64,000 nt of DNA from Symbiodinium natans (GCA_905221605.1 CAJNDS010002121.1:583501-647500); one strand, 5' to 3'; numbered from the stretch's first letter, positions 30,641 to 40,060 are shown. Made by a program: numbers and translations. The notes: generated from the letters alone by a model not told the origin.

Positions 30641-31021
30641 GTAGGGGCACGAAAGGGACCCCCACACACCTAACCTAGGGAATTACAGCATTTTAGGGTT
30701 TTCTGGTTTAGGGTTTTAGGGTTTTAGGGCTTAAGGCTTGAAACCCTAAACGTTTAGGGTTCAGGGTCGAGGGCTTGTGGTTTTAGCCTTTAGGGTTTAG
30801 GGATGTTTAGAGCTCCGGGGTTCCTAAGTCCCCAAACACTTAAGCCCCCCAAGATGGCTTAGGCGGTTTGGGCTCCTATAACCCTAAACCCCTAAACCCT
30901 AAACCCTAAACCCTGTGCCCAAAACCCTACACCGTACATCGATCAACCCGAAGCCGTCTTAGACCCCGAACCCCTGTGACCCACAGCTTCCCAGGCCGCA
31001 AATGTGCTTCATACCTGGGCG

Positions 31022-31145
31022 TAGGGTTTAGGGTTTAGGGTTTAGGGTTTAGGGTTTAGGGTTTAGGGTTTAGGGTTTAGGGTTTAGGGTTTAGGGTTTA
31101 GGGTTTAGGGTTTAGGGTTTAGGGTTTAGGGTTTAGGGTTTAGGG
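31022..31145 (+). repeat. Interstitial telomere-like tract (TTTAGGG)n
   Basis: About 17 exact units upstream of C copy 4. Confidence 0.95.
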
Positions 31146-31178
31146 CCTCAACCACGACACGAAACACGTTCAGTTCAG

Positions 31179-31211
31179 GCCCACCATCTCGATGACATCA
31201 AGGACCTGAAG
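31179..31211 (+). CDS. C-type exon, copy 4 (33 nt)
   Basis: GTTCAG|GCC...AAG|GCGCGT encodes AHHLDDIKDLK with the GC donor typical of C exons. Shorter at its left end than copies 1 and 2. Confidence 0.6.
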
Positions 31212-31246
31212 GCGCGTCTTCAACGTTTCCCTGAACATGTTCCCCA

Positions 31247-31406
31247 AGGGTCCATGTACTTTGTGGTACTTTACTGTAACTTTAGATCCTTACCTTTTTT
31301 GGGTTTATTGGGTTTCTTATTAAGGCAGCTAAAAGTTTAATTTATGGCTACCTTCCTGAGTGCAGCCAAGTGTACCTTATGATTCGGAGATTACATGGAC
31401 CCTTAG
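31247..31406 (+). mobile_element. Diverged family 1 element
   Basis: It starts AAGGGTCCATGTACTTTG and ends GATTACATGGACCCTTAG. The interior is largely unrelated to the other copies. Confidence 0.45.
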
Positions 31407-31503
31407 GGGTGTTTTAGGATGCCCTGTGGTGTCCTCGTCCCGATTCCTGATTTTAGGTTCGGTGCCCGTACAAACCACCCCAAAACGAACCTTCTCTTCT
31501 CAG

Positions 31504-31569
31504 GTACTGGACACACTTCTCTTGCTTTTGCGCAGCGTAGCAGCGCTTACGCGCCTCCTGAAAAAGCAG
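31504..31569 (+). CDS. Candidate exon, Leu-rich
   Basis: A strong acceptor, CCTTCTCTTCTCAG|GTA, opens VLDTLLLLLRSVAALTRLLK then KQ. Amphipathic or hydrophobic helix. The right limit is uncertain (AGC|GTAGCA inside, or no clear donor). Phase 0 fits C copy 4. Confidence 0.55.
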
Positions 31570-32106
31570 AATCCCCTAGAACCTCAACCCAAACACCCTA
31601 AGCCCTAAGCCAAAAAAACCCAAAAACCGAAACTCTAAGCCCGAAACCCTAGTAAACGAACCCTAAATCCTAAATCTCGAGCCCGGACCTATTGAAGCAC
31701 CCAGGGCCGCATCGGATTTTGGGGCTTCGACTTTGGTTTGGGTTCTCGCGTTGCGGGTTGAAGATTCAAACGCTGAAGGTTCAAGGTTCAGGGTTTAGAG
31801 CTTAGAGGTTTCAAGGTTTAGGGCGTTAAGGGTTTTCGGTTCACGGACTCTTCATCCTATGCTGGCGACAATCCCCTGGCCCGAAACCCCAAACCCTACA
31901 AGGAGCCCCCTCCCCTTCCCTAGTTATAAGGAGAGTTATACGGACCTAAATGGGCTTAAAAGGCTCCTGGATTAGGTTGTAGTCCCTGAACTACAGTTCC
32001 TTGTAAGCCCTAAACCCGAGTATCAGGCCCTAAACCCTAAACCCTAAACCCGAAACCCTAAACCCTAAACCCTATAAACCCTAAACCCTAAACCCTAAAC
32101 CTACAG

Positions 32107-32141
32107 GCTGACGTCAAGGATCTCCTTCAAGGCACCTTCAG
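32107..32141 (+). CDS. A-type exon, copy 3 (35 nt)
   Basis: AACCTACAG|GCT...TTCAG|GCGACC encodes ADVKDLLQGTF plus AG. The acceptor is a CCCTAAACC repeat altered to CCTACAG. GC donor here, GT in the other copies. Confidence 0.7.
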
Positions 32142-32496
32142 GCGACCGGACCTCTGCTTGTGGGCAGCAAGAGCTCAACCCAAGGCTCTAAGCCCTCGTT
32201 GCCCCCAGGACCTGGGCAAAGGAACCTCATCCCAAGAACCCAAGAACGCAAGAACCCAAGAACCCAAGAACCCAAGAACCCAAGAACCCAAGAACCCAAG
32301 GGTTGAGGGTTGCGGGTTGAGGGTTGAGGATTTAGGGTTTAGGGTTTAGGGTTTAGGGTTTAGGCTACGTGGCCATGAGTTTAAGGAAAGCACTTCCTTC
32401 GTCGGGCAGGAGGTTGTGGGGCTGGGCTGAAGGCTGACGTAGGGTTTAGGGCAACGCGCCAGCGCACCCTCAGTCCTTAATCTGGAGGTTGTTTAA

Positions 32497-32659
32497 GGGT
32501 TTAGGGTTTAGGGTTAGGGTTTAGGGTTTAGGGTTTAGGGTTTAGGGTTTAGGGTTTAAGGTTTAGGGTTTAGGGTTTAGGGTTTAGGGTTTAGGGTTTA
32601 GGGTTTAGGGTTTAGGGTTTAGGGTTTAGGGTTTAGGGTTTAGGGTTTAGGGTTTAGGG
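32497..32659 (+). repeat. Interstitial telomere-like tract (TTTAGGG)n
   Basis: About 23 units with one TTAGGG and one TTTAAGG variant. Confidence 0.95.
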
Positions 32660-32877
32660 GTTCTGAATCTGAGGTCCCATGTGGGAGATCCTGCTTGAAG
32701 TTGCATGGGTGGTTTGTGCAAGGTCAGTACTACCGTACTTATAAGCCCACTTCTAACTACCCATGACCCTTCAAGTATGAAATGCCAAGGATACCCTGAA
32801 TCCTAAGCCCTGAGCCTAAACCCTAATCCCTAGCCCCTAAACCCTAAACCCCAATTTGGGAACGACCTGTGGAAGAG

Positions 32878-32929
32878 GTCCGGGGCCCTGGCCGAAGCTC
32901 TTGACTCGCTTGCGGAGGCTCCCGCGGGG
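32878..32929 (+). CDS. B-type exon, copy 3
   Basis: GGAAGAG|G then SGALAEALDSLAEAPAG, ending GGG|GTTTAGC; the donor is a repeat heptamer. Phase 0 out, matching C copy 5. Confidence 0.7.
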
Positions 32930-33008
32930 GTTTAGCGGTTTAGCAGCTCAGGGCGTATATAGGGTTTAGGGTTTAGGGTTCTTAGGGCATCCGATTTTCC
33001 TGTTTCAG

Positions 33009-33114
33009 CTTTTCGGTTAAAGGTAAATCGTTGACGCGTCACCGTCTGATTTACCGAAATCTGGGCAGGCCTATGGGACCTGAGACTTTCCTCCTTTGGC
33101 TTGAGAGGATTCAG
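33009..33114 (+). CDS. Candidate exon (106 nt)
   Basis: TTTTCCTGTTTCAG| opens FSVKGKSLTRHRLIYRNLGR then PMGPETFLLWLERIQ and ends CAG|GTTGGC. Strongly coding. Its phase does not fit between B copy 3 and C copy 5, so it may be an alternative exon or belong elsewhere. Confidence 0.55.
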
Positions 33115-33148
33115 GTTGGCAATGAAGCCCCAAACCCCAAACCCTTAG

Positions 33149-33195
33149 CCATACGCACGGGCCTTGGCCTGATGAAGCATCTTGACAACAGCTGG
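33149..33195 (+). CDS. Candidate exon (47 nt)
   Basis: CCCTTAG|CC then IRTGLGLMKHLDNSW, ending TGG|GTAGGA. Good donor, family unknown. Confidence 0.45.
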
Positions 33196-33259
33196 GTAGG
33201 ACCTCAGGAGTGTTAGGATAAACCCTGAAGCTTAGGGTTTAGGTCTGACTAAAGCCTAG

Positions 33260-33317
33260 ACCCTTGGTGCATGTCTCCTGGGACCGGTTTAAAGAGGCAG
33301 ATTTTATGGGACCAAAG
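33260..33317 (+). CDS. Candidate exon (58 nt)
   Basis: GCCTAG|A then PLVHVSWDRFKEADFMGPK, ending AAG|GTGCAG in phase 0. Clear coding composition. Confidence 0.5.
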
Positions 33318-33646
33318 GTGCAGAGTTCAAGGTTTCCCAATAAGCTAGGGTTTAGTGTGATCATCGATCCGGAAGGATAGGCGCTTCTGAGTATGGAAAT
33401 CTACCCTCTAAAAACGCCAAACCCTAAACCTTAAACCCCAACCCCGAACCCCAAACCCCAAACCCTAAACCCCTAAACCCCTAAATGAAACCCCTAAACC
33501 CTAAACCCCTGAACCCCTAAACCCCTAAACCCCTACGTAAACCCCTAAACCCCTAGACCCCTAAACCCCTAAACCCCTAAACCCCTAAACCCCCAAACCC
33601 CAAACCCTAGACCCTAAACCCCACACCAAAGCATTTTCTTGCCCAG

Positions 33647-33688
33647 ATCGAACTCAACGATAGCCCCATCGAGCTGAATGAGCTCAAG
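33647..33688 (+). CDS. C-type exon, copy 5 (42 nt)
   Basis: CTTGCCCAG|ATC...AAG|GCGGGA encodes IELNDSPIELNELK. GC donor and LK end as in other C exons. CCCTAAA repeats lie before it and TTTAGGG after it. Confidence 0.65.
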
Positions 33689-33708
33689 GCGGGAGCTCGA
33701 TCGGGTTT

Positions 33709-33824
33709 AGGGTTTGGGGTTTTAGGGTTTTAGGGTTTTAGGGTTTTAGGGTTTAGGGTTTAGGGTTTAGGGTTTGGGGTTTGGGGTTTGGGGTTTGGGG
33801 TTTGGGGTTTAGGGTATCTTGGCA
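33709..33824 (+). repeat. Variant tract: TTTTAGGG, then TTTAGGG, then TTTGGGG
   Basis: Three adjacent homogeneous blocks of different unit (about 4, 4 and 6 copies). Confidence 0.9.
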
Positions 33825-33965
33825 AGATCCTTGGCTCTTTTTAAAGTCTCAATCCCGAAAGCCTGATGCGGTTGAAGGTGTTAAGTTTTAGGGAGGGCAG
33901 AGGGCTGGCAGATCAGCCTCCGCGGGTATTGGTGTATAGAGGGGTTGAGTAGGTTTTTTTGGGGT

Positions 33966-34087
33966 TTCTAGGATGCCCAGTAGTGCCCTTATTCCCTCTT
34001 GGGGGGGGTTTAGGTTCCCTTATAAACCCCTTTTAAGCAAAAAAGGGCACCCTTTTTAGTCCCAGGTTACTGGGCAACCCAGGTTTA
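33966..34087 (+). mobile_element. MITE-like element, family 5
   Basis: GATGCCCAGTAGTGCCCTTA...AAAGGGCACCC...GGTTACTGGGCAACC: ends are complementary around TTCCCTTATAAACC. Related copies near 14178, 30108, 37579 and 43371. Confidence 0.6.
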
Positions 34088-34256
34088 GTTAGGGCTCATG
34101 ACTAGAGACCCCAGCGGGGCGTTAGGTAAATTTGGGTGCTTAGGGCTGGGGTTGGTGGCCCAAAGCTCACGCCCTCAATCCTGACCCCTCCCCAAACGCT
34201 GGGCCGTAGACGCCAATGGTTTGCACCTTGCAGAGGCCCAACTTCAACTTAGTATA

Positions 34257-34372
34257 GGGGTCGGAATAATTACTAATAGTATTCCCCTACTTAATAGTAT
34301 TCCCCTACTTATAATTATACCATAGTACCCCCAAAAACCCCATTCTACTTATTAAGGCCCCTGTATTATGCA
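34257..34372 (+). repeat. Repeat family 4 element
   Basis: GGTCGGAATAATTACTAATAGTATTCCC, with an internal direct repeat (TTAATAGTATTCCCCTAC), ends AAGGCCCCTGTATTA. Counterpart of the split copy at 3341. Confidence 0.6.
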
Positions 34373-34391
34373 CGAAAAAGGTGTTCCGGGC

Positions 34392-34500
34392 GTACTTGGA
34401 GGTTCTATAGCTGTACATATAACCTAGTTAGGGGACTTAGGCGCTGTGTAAGTACAGTTATAGTTGTGGAATTAGAAGCACCCATGAACCTCCCAAGTAG
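34392..34500 (+). mobile_element. MITE-like element, family 2
   Basis: Ends GTACTTGGAGGTTC and CATGAACCTCCCAAGTAG; interior aacctagttaggggacttagg matches 35280-35429. Confidence 0.7.
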
Positions 34501-34718
34501 GGTTGAGGGGTTTACTGTAGGGCCTGGGGCAGTTTCGGGCTTAGGACTCTGAAAGCCCGGATCCCTAAACCCTAAACCCCAAACCTTAAACCCTAAACCC
34601 TGAAGCCTGAGCCCTGAACCCTGAACCCTAAACCCCTAAACCCCTACCCCCCTAACCCCCTAAAACCCTAAACCCTAAACCCTAAACCCTAAACCGGAAC
34701 CATCCTGAAAGCTGGCAG

Positions 34719-34753
34719 GCCGATCTACAAGACCTTTTCAAAGACGCCTGCAC
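34719..34753 (+). CDS. A-type exon, copy 4 (35 nt)
   Basis: CTGGCAG|GCC...TGCAC|GTAGCA encodes ADLQDLFKDAC plus AC. With the A that opens B copy 4 it makes Thr where other copies have Arg. Confidence 0.65.
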
Positions 34754-35045
34754 GTAGCACCCTCGGCTGCCCAGACTTCTTTTTCTGTGTAGATAGCCTA
34801 AGCCTTAGGGTTCAGGGTTTAGGGTTTAGGTTTTAGGGTTTAGGGTTTGGGGTTTAGGGTTTAGGGTTTAGGGTTAGGGTTTAGGCCTAAACTTTAACCC
34901 TAAACCCTAAACGCCTTTCAAGACCAACTTTCAATTGGAGACCTGACCCACTGCGCAGAATTCTTTGCTTGTCAGCTGCGCTCGCGTGGGCCTGTGGTCG
35001 GATTTTTCGGGTTTGGGGTGTTGGGTTTTGAGTGTTTGGGGTTCA

Positions 35046-35133
35046 GGGTTTAGGGTTTAGGGTTTAGGGTTTAGGGTTTAGGGTTTAGGGTTTAGGGTTT
35101 AGGGTTAGGGTTTGGGGTTTAGGGTTTAGGGTT
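35046..35133 (+). repeat. Interstitial telomere-like tract (TTTAGGG)n
   Basis: About 12 units with one TTAGGG and one TTTGGGG. Confidence 0.9.
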
Positions 35134-35279
35134 GAGGGTGCCCAAAGTCCAGTCCTTGACCAAAAGTCGATCTTTCATGCTTGCAGATGCAGCCCTGAAC
35201 CCGAAAGCTGGAGGTAGCGACACACAAGCCCTTGTTACCCTCGAACTCCACGTGCCTGAACCCTAAAATCCTCAAACTC

Positions 35280-35429
35280 CTACTTGGAGGTTCATGGTAC
35301 TTGTTAACCAGTCATAACTGTACTTCTAACCGTACTTATAACCATATTAGGGCACTTAAGGGGCTTATAAGTGGGTTATAAGCAATTACAGTAACAATTG
35401 GTTACAAAGTACCATGAACCTCCAAGTAG
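35280..35429 (+). mobile_element. MITE-like element, family 2 (best copy)
   Basis: Perfect 23-bp terminal inverted repeat starting CTACTTGGAGGTTCATGG, extending imperfectly to nearly 50 bp; total 150 bp. Noncoding. Other copies at 11508 and 34392. Confidence 0.85.
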
Positions 35430-35630
35430 CCTGCCAAACCACTGTTCGCCACGGCCTGAGGCCTCTCACGGCCACCAAATTGTTTAGGGCTTCGAGGGTT
35501 TTATGCTCCGCACACCCTGAACCGAAACCCCGCAATCTAGCCAGACCCTTCAATTAAACCTAAACCCTAAACCCTAAACCGCAAACCCTTGAATGAAACC
35601 CTAAGCCCTAAACCCCGTGCCTCGGCCGAG

Positions 35631-35776
35631 ATCTGGCTTCCTGGCGGAAGCTCTGAACCTCGTGTCCGAGGAGCACCATGCGCTTAAACGCCCCCACGGC
35701 CCTGAAGCCAGGGCTTATTCGCGTCACAGATGCACGACGCCAAGGATTAAGTTCGCGCGTGCGAGGAAGCCAATCG
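35631..35776 (+). CDS. B-type exon, copy 4, extended
   Basis: CGGCCGAG|A then SGFLAEALNLVSEEHHALKR, continuing PHGPEARAYSRHRC and TTPRIKFARARKPI without a stop to ATCG|GTTTGG (phase 1). The first 14 residues are the B module; the rest is a basic extension unique to this last copy. Confidence 0.6.
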
Positions 35777-36120
35777 GTTTGGGGTTTCGGGTTCAGGGTT
35801 TGGGGTTTAGGGTTCAGGGTTCAGGGCTTAGGGCTTTCGGTTTTCAGGTGTTACAGGTTTGGAGTTCAGATAGGGTTTAGGGCGAGAGTTGGGATTGTAA
35901 CCTGCTGAATGTAGTCTGAAGCTGGTCCATACATTCCCAAAGCCTAAGCCCTCAACCCTGAACCCTAAACCCTCAACCCTAAACCCTAAAAGCCCTCCAG
36001 GAGGGAGCGCTGGCGCCGTTGCAGCACTAGAAGGAAGGCTCGCCCCGTGCCGGCTTCTGCACGCTAAACCCTAAACCCTAAACCCTAAACCCCAGAAGCC
36101 TTCGCTCCCACACCTACCCA

Positions 36121-36265
36121 CCAGGATGGGCTATGATACTCCTATAATCCCTTGAAGGGCTATTTTACCCTATAATCCCTTGAAGGGCTATGATACCCTA
36201 TAATCCTTAAAAGGCCCGTTATAGGGTTCATTATGGGGATTTTAAGGCCTAGTAGCCCATCCTGG
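36121..36265 (+). mobile_element. MITE-like element, family 3
   Basis: 13-bp terminal inverted repeat CCAGGATGGGCTA/TAGCCCATCCTGG. The interior has three copies of ctataatccctt/gaagggcta. It ends 14 bp before the exon at 36280. Confidence 0.8.
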
Positions 36266-36279
36266 CATAAACGCTTCAG

Positions 36280-36393
36280 CATTGAGGAGCTTCATAGAGG
36301 GAATGTCCACGCTGTTTACGGTAGTCAAGTTGATTGAGCAGACAGATGGAGTCCAATGCACTGAAGAAGGTCCTTTGGTGTCCAAGGAAACCG
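36280..36393 (+). CDS. Candidate exon (114 nt) after the C-A-B series
   Basis: CGCTTCAG|CA then LRSFIEGMSTLFTVVKLIEQ and TDGVQCTEEGPLVSKET, ending ACCG|GTGAAC (phase 1). Phase fits B copy 4 (G+CA = Ala). A hydrophobic helix followed by an acidic stretch; family unknown. Confidence 0.6.
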
Positions 36394-36536
36394 GTGAACC
36401 CTGAAACTCAGGGCCTCATACCCAACCAAACCCTCAACCGTAAACCCTCAATGGTAAGCCCTAAACCCGAAACACTAAACCGCGTGGGGCCGTTGACTAA
36501 ATTAGGCGGTGATTATGGGTACCACGCCCTGCGCAG

Positions 36537-36660
36537 CTCGGGTTGGCAGCAGACTGATGAGTCTCACAGAGCAAGCCCTGCGGCTTGTGCTGCTATTTGT
36601 GCCTATAAGTCTTAACCCGTACACCTTACTTAAAAAGCTTCTAGATATACACCAAGCCCT
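36537..36660 (+). CDS. Candidate exon, hydrophobic helices
   Basis: TGCGCAG|CT then RVGSRLMSLTEQALRLVLLF and VPISLNPYTLLKKLLDIHQA. Phase fits the preceding exon (G+CT = Ala). Open to a TGA at about 36686; donor not clear. Confidence 0.55.
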
Positions 36661-36710
36661 AAACTTAGGTTCTGCAAGGATCACGTGAATCAATCCCGGA
36701 GCCCTGCCAG

Positions 36711-36764
36711 GCGTTTGTCCGTTCTGTTTTCCAGCGGCAGCGACGCGAGGCTTGGCCGCTGCTG
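36711..36764 (+). CDS. Candidate exon (54 nt)
   Basis: TGCCAG|GCG opens AFVRSVFQRQRREAWPLL, ending CTG|GTTGGGGTTTAGG. A TTTAGGG tract follows. The other phase is also open. Confidence 0.55.
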
Positions 36765-36829
36765 GTTGGGGTTTAGGGTTTAGGGTTTAAGGTTTAGGGT
36801 TTAGGGTTTAGGGTTTCTCATTAAGATTT

Positions 36830-37195
36830 GTTTGGTGCTTCTGTTTTCTCATGAGCATGTTTTTGCTCGCTGCTTATCTTGACGTCCATTCTGTGACTAT
36901 TCATTTGGTTTTGGTATTGCGATTGTTCTTGCTAGTATTATTTGTGCCTTTTCGTGTTAGTTTTACTGTGTGAATATCAGATTGCTCTAGATATATGGAT
37001 CGTTATCGTTATTCTGGTTAACCAGCTTGATCATTATGATTGCTAGCGCTAGTTGGCGGGAAGGCGTTTGGAGCTGTAGGGGTTTGGGATTTCGGTGGGG
37101 TCTAAAACAATTACGCAACTTTAAGCGGTTCAATGATAGGACTTCCCTCAAAACGCCTGGAAGAGCGCAACAACCAACCTAAACCCAGCCATCAA
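36830..37195. other. AT-richer intron-like stretch
   Basis: About 230 bp of T-rich unique sequence between repeat tracts; no exon recognised. Confidence 0.4.
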
Positions 37196-37196
37196 A

Positions 37197-37288
37197 CCCC
37201 AAACCCCAAACCCCAAACCCCAAACCCCAAACCCCAAACCCCAAACCCCAAACCCCAAACCCCAAACCCTAAACCCTAAACCCTAAAC
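37197..37288 (-). repeat. (CCCCAAA)n then (CCCTAAA)n
   Basis: About 10 homogeneous CCCCAAA units followed by 3 CCCTAAA. Confidence 0.95.
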
Positions 37289-37300
37289 GAGTTGCTTCAG

Positions 37301-37390
37301 CGACCAGGCAGCGCTGAGCAAGCAGCTTCCATGGCGCGTGGGCCGTGCAACTCACCTCGAGTTGCCACGAACAGCAGGGCCGACTTTTAG
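37301..37390 (+). CDS. Candidate exon
   Basis: TTGCTTCAG|C then DQAALSKQLPWRVGRATHLE and LPRTAGPTFR, running into repeat with GTTTGG as possible donor. A second frame (ELLQRPGSAEQAASMARG) is also open. Confidence 0.5.
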   Translation, partial: RPGSAEQAASMARGPCNSPRVATNSRADF

Positions 37391-37797
37391 GGGTTTGGGC
37401 TTAATTAGGGTTTAGGGTTTAGGTTTTTGGTTGAGACAAGAAGGCTTAAGTAGGGTTTGGGTTCTTGAGCTTTGGGTGTGTGTTTTGGATTTTGGCCCTT
37501 TAGGGTTTAGGGGGGCAAAGCGCTCTTGGGTTTAGGATATTAAGGTGTCCTTAAGCTTGGGAGTTTAGGGTTTAGGGTCTCCGAGTAGTAGAGTAGGTAA
37601 CCTTTAACCTTTTTGGGGTAGTATAATCCCCTTATAGTCCCAAAGGTTAGCCTTGAATTCCCCCAGGTTACTGGACAACTAAGGTATTAGTTTTGATTTG
37701 ACAAGTCTCGTGGTTTTGTAGGCGTACGGCGGGTTTAGGGTTTGGGGATGCCCTCGAAGACCCCCTCCTCCTGCACCGGCAGCTCGGTATTCTAACC

Positions 37798-37902
37798 TTA
37801 GGGTTTAGGGTTTAGGGTTTAGGGTTTAGGGTTTAGGGTTTAGGGTTTAGGGTTTAGGGTTTAGGGTTTAGGGTTTAGGGTTTAGGGTTTAGGGTTTAGG
37901 GT
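37798..37902 (+). repeat. Interstitial telomere-like tract (TTTAGGG)n
   Basis: 15 exact units. Confidence 0.95.
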
Positions 37903-37994
37903 AGAAGGCCTTTAGAAGCCTGTAACCCCACAACCCTGGGGCTTGGTGTTTCGGGGTTCACAAACACTCAATGGTGGCCTTTTTCCCTTTTTCT

Positions 37995-38063
37995 GAACCC
38001 TAAACCCTAAACCCTAAACCCTAAACCCTAAACCCTAAACCCTAAACCCTAAACCCTAAACCC
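37995..38063 (-). repeat. Interstitial telomere-like tract (CCCTAAA)n
   Basis: About 9 units that end four bases before the acceptor of the exon at 38068. Confidence 0.95.
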
Positions 38064-38067
38064 ACAG

Positions 38068-38188
38068 AGAATCCACCGGACAAAAAGGTTACCGAGCAAC
38101 CTTCAGGTTCCTTGTGCCAGGTTGCTGAGCTTTTCGCACCTGAAGCAAGAAAATTGCAGCCTGAACAGCAAAACTGCAAATCCTTTAG
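38068..38188 (+). CDS. Candidate exon (121 nt)
   Basis: AAACCCACAG|AG then NPPDKKVTEQPSGSLCQVAE and LFAPEARKLQPEQQNCKSF, ending TTTAG|GTTTGT (phase 2). It may be two exons split at CAG|GTTCC..CCAG. Hydrophilic, family unknown. Confidence 0.6.
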
Positions 38189-38324
38189 GTTTGTGGTCAA
38201 GGGTTGCAGGTCTATGGTTTAGGGTCAGGGGTTCAAGGGTTCGATTGAGACCTCCAGCTGACGCAGGGTTGAACAATCGCCTTGCTTGTTCGTGCGCAAC
38301 TCGCATATAAGGTAACATATATAG

Positions 38325-38502
38325 AGCTCCGCCGAACGGCGGAAACCTGCTGGGTCTTCAAGAGACCGTCAGACAGGCCAAGTGCAAGTCACCTCGAATT
38401 GCCCTGTGCAAAAAAGAGGCTGCCGCGAGTAGGAATAGGGTTCCTCCCCCAAAAGCCGGAAGTCCAGATCCTCAATCACATGACCTTCAAAAGACACCCT
38501 AA
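38325..38502 (+). CDS. Candidate terminal exon
   Basis: ATATATAG|A completes Arg with the preceding exon, then APPNGGNLLGLQETVRQAKC, KSPRIALCKKEAAASRNRVP, PPKAGSPDPQSHDLQKTP and TAA at 38500. It could end a gene; alternatively an unseen donor lies before the TAA. Confidence 0.5.
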
Positions 38503-38939
38503 ACTGTTGCCCTTATGTCCCAGGTGAAGTAGGGGCTCCAATGATAGAACTTGAACAGAACTATTGGGTTTGATTCGGGGGGTTGTTATTTAGGGTGTAG
38601 TCTTTACTGTGGTCCAGGCTCTTCTTTGCATCATAGACCCTACACCCCTACAATACTAAACCCTAGCTGGTGGGTGCTTTTGCCTGTTTTGGTTTGGGTG
38701 GGTCCTACGGTTTGTGAACTAGCTTGCTCCTTTTTGATATACATCAGACACTGCTTTACAACAGGCCCCTGTCTTAACGAAACGCCTGTGTTTTTGCAAC
38801 CAGGTACAGTGACAGCGCTGGAAAAGAAACCTCCTAGCTTTGGCGTGCAGGGTTTAGGGCCTTAGGGGTCTCGGTTTAGAGGGTTAGAGGGTTTTAAGGG
38901 TTTATAGGGTTTGGGCGGTTTGGGCTTCTGACCGTTGTT

Positions 38940-39140
38940 CTGAACTAGGTTGCTCTGGGTCCTGGTCAGATGGCTCGAAGATACTCTGTGGGAAGGCATC
39001 CCTTGCTTCCACAAATCATCTGAACGTGCCAAGGGATGCCCGAACCCTAAACCCTAAACCCCAATTTTCGTGCAACACCAATCCGCGTCTGAAGGGCTGA
39101 ATAAGTTTTGGGGCTGCAGCCCAAGGCTCAGGGGCTTGCT
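38940..39140 (+). CDS. Two possible exons
   Basis: After GAACTAG|G (38954) the frame reads LLWVLVRWLEDTLWEGIPCF then HKSSERAKG. After a CCCTAAA gap, 39066-39150 reads HQSASEGLNKFWGCSPRLRG then LLNAFLIFLN. Both look coding; limits uncertain. Confidence 0.4.
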
Positions 39141-39162
39141 CAACGCTTTTCTTATCTTTCTG

Positions 39163-39230
39163 AACCCTAAACCCTAAACCCTAAACCCTAAACCCTAAAC
39201 CCTAAACCCTAAACCCTAAACCCTAAACCC
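39163..39230 (-). repeat. Interstitial telomere-like tract (CCCTAAA)n
   Basis: About 9.5 exact units. Confidence 0.95.
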
Positions 39231-39351
39231 TCCGACATGAGAACCTGCATGTCGCCTGTTCAAGAGCTGTCTGCAGTAGACTGGGGCGGGGAGGAAGCGG
39301 GGCCAATAGCCCTGTAGCTGTGCAGTTTACAGTTTAGGCTCTGAGGTGCAG

Positions 39352-39408
39352 GTGCAGATGCATGTCTCCTCTTTGCTGCAGAGCAAAACTACCGAAATTC
39401 TGGAGTCT
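39352..39408 (+). CDS. Candidate exon
   Basis: GAGGTGCAG|GTG opens VQMHVSSLLQSKTTEILES and meets TGA at 39409; a GT donor inside GAGTCT is possible. Confidence 0.4.
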
Positions 39409-39446
39409 TGATTCATAGGCGGCAATCCATGTCCATGTCTTCGCAG

Positions 39447-39510
39447 TTCATCTTCGTAGTGCAAGACGAAGTGCAGGAAGCTGGTCAAGAGAGCATCAAG
39501 GTCAGAACAG
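39447..39510 (+). CDS. Candidate exon (64 nt) with canonical donor
   Basis: TCTTCGCAG|TTC opens FIFVVQDEVQEAGQESIKVR then T and G, ending ACAG|GTAAGC. It joins in phase (G+CT) to 39591 over an 80-nt intron that contains TTTAGGG-like units. Confidence 0.65.
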
Positions 39511-39590
39511 GTAAGCAAGCCTCCGTGTCTTAAACAGGGGGCAGCACGAAGTCTTCTTAGGGTTTAGGGTTTAGTGATTAGGGCTTGCAG

Positions 39591-39772
39591 CTGCGTCCTT
39601 TGTTGCCTCGCCCCTGTGCGCTGCTGCGGTTGCCAGAAGAAAGCGGGGAGACCCAGGGCTGCTTTACGGTTCACCTGGGGCTCCCATTTGCCGACTATCC
39701 TCGGGGGGGATATGCTCTGTACTTATAGGGGTTACGGCCTACGAATTTCTAGCCTTTTTTGGGGCGCCACAG
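39591..39772 (+). CDS. Candidate exon (182 nt)
   Basis: GGCTTGCAG|CT then ASFVASPL-type residues, including AVARRKRGDPGLLYGSPGAP and VLIGVTAYEFLAFFGAPQ, ending CACAG|GTAGGG. Sixty codons without a stop, phase 0 out. Another frame is open too (LRPLLPRPCALLRLPEESGE, stop at 39726); phase continuity favours the first. Confidence 0.5.
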
Positions 39773-40060
39773 GTAGGGTTTAGTGGCTAGCCAGGGCTTC
39801 GGGTGCTTGATGGGAACTGCGCCTACGCCCCCTAAACCTGTCCACATCCCCCAGACTCCAATTAGCCTATAGCCCTAAATTCTAAACTTTAAACCTTCAA
39901 CCCTAAACCCCCCACACTACAGCCAGGGGTATTTTGAGTGCTCAGACAGGAAGTGAGTGAGACCCACTGAGAAGTTGAGGGGCTTAGGCTCAAATAGTCT
40001 CGAACTTCGGTTCAAAGCAAAAAATAGCGCTTGGTGACAGACCCTGTAAGTTTGGGCGCC

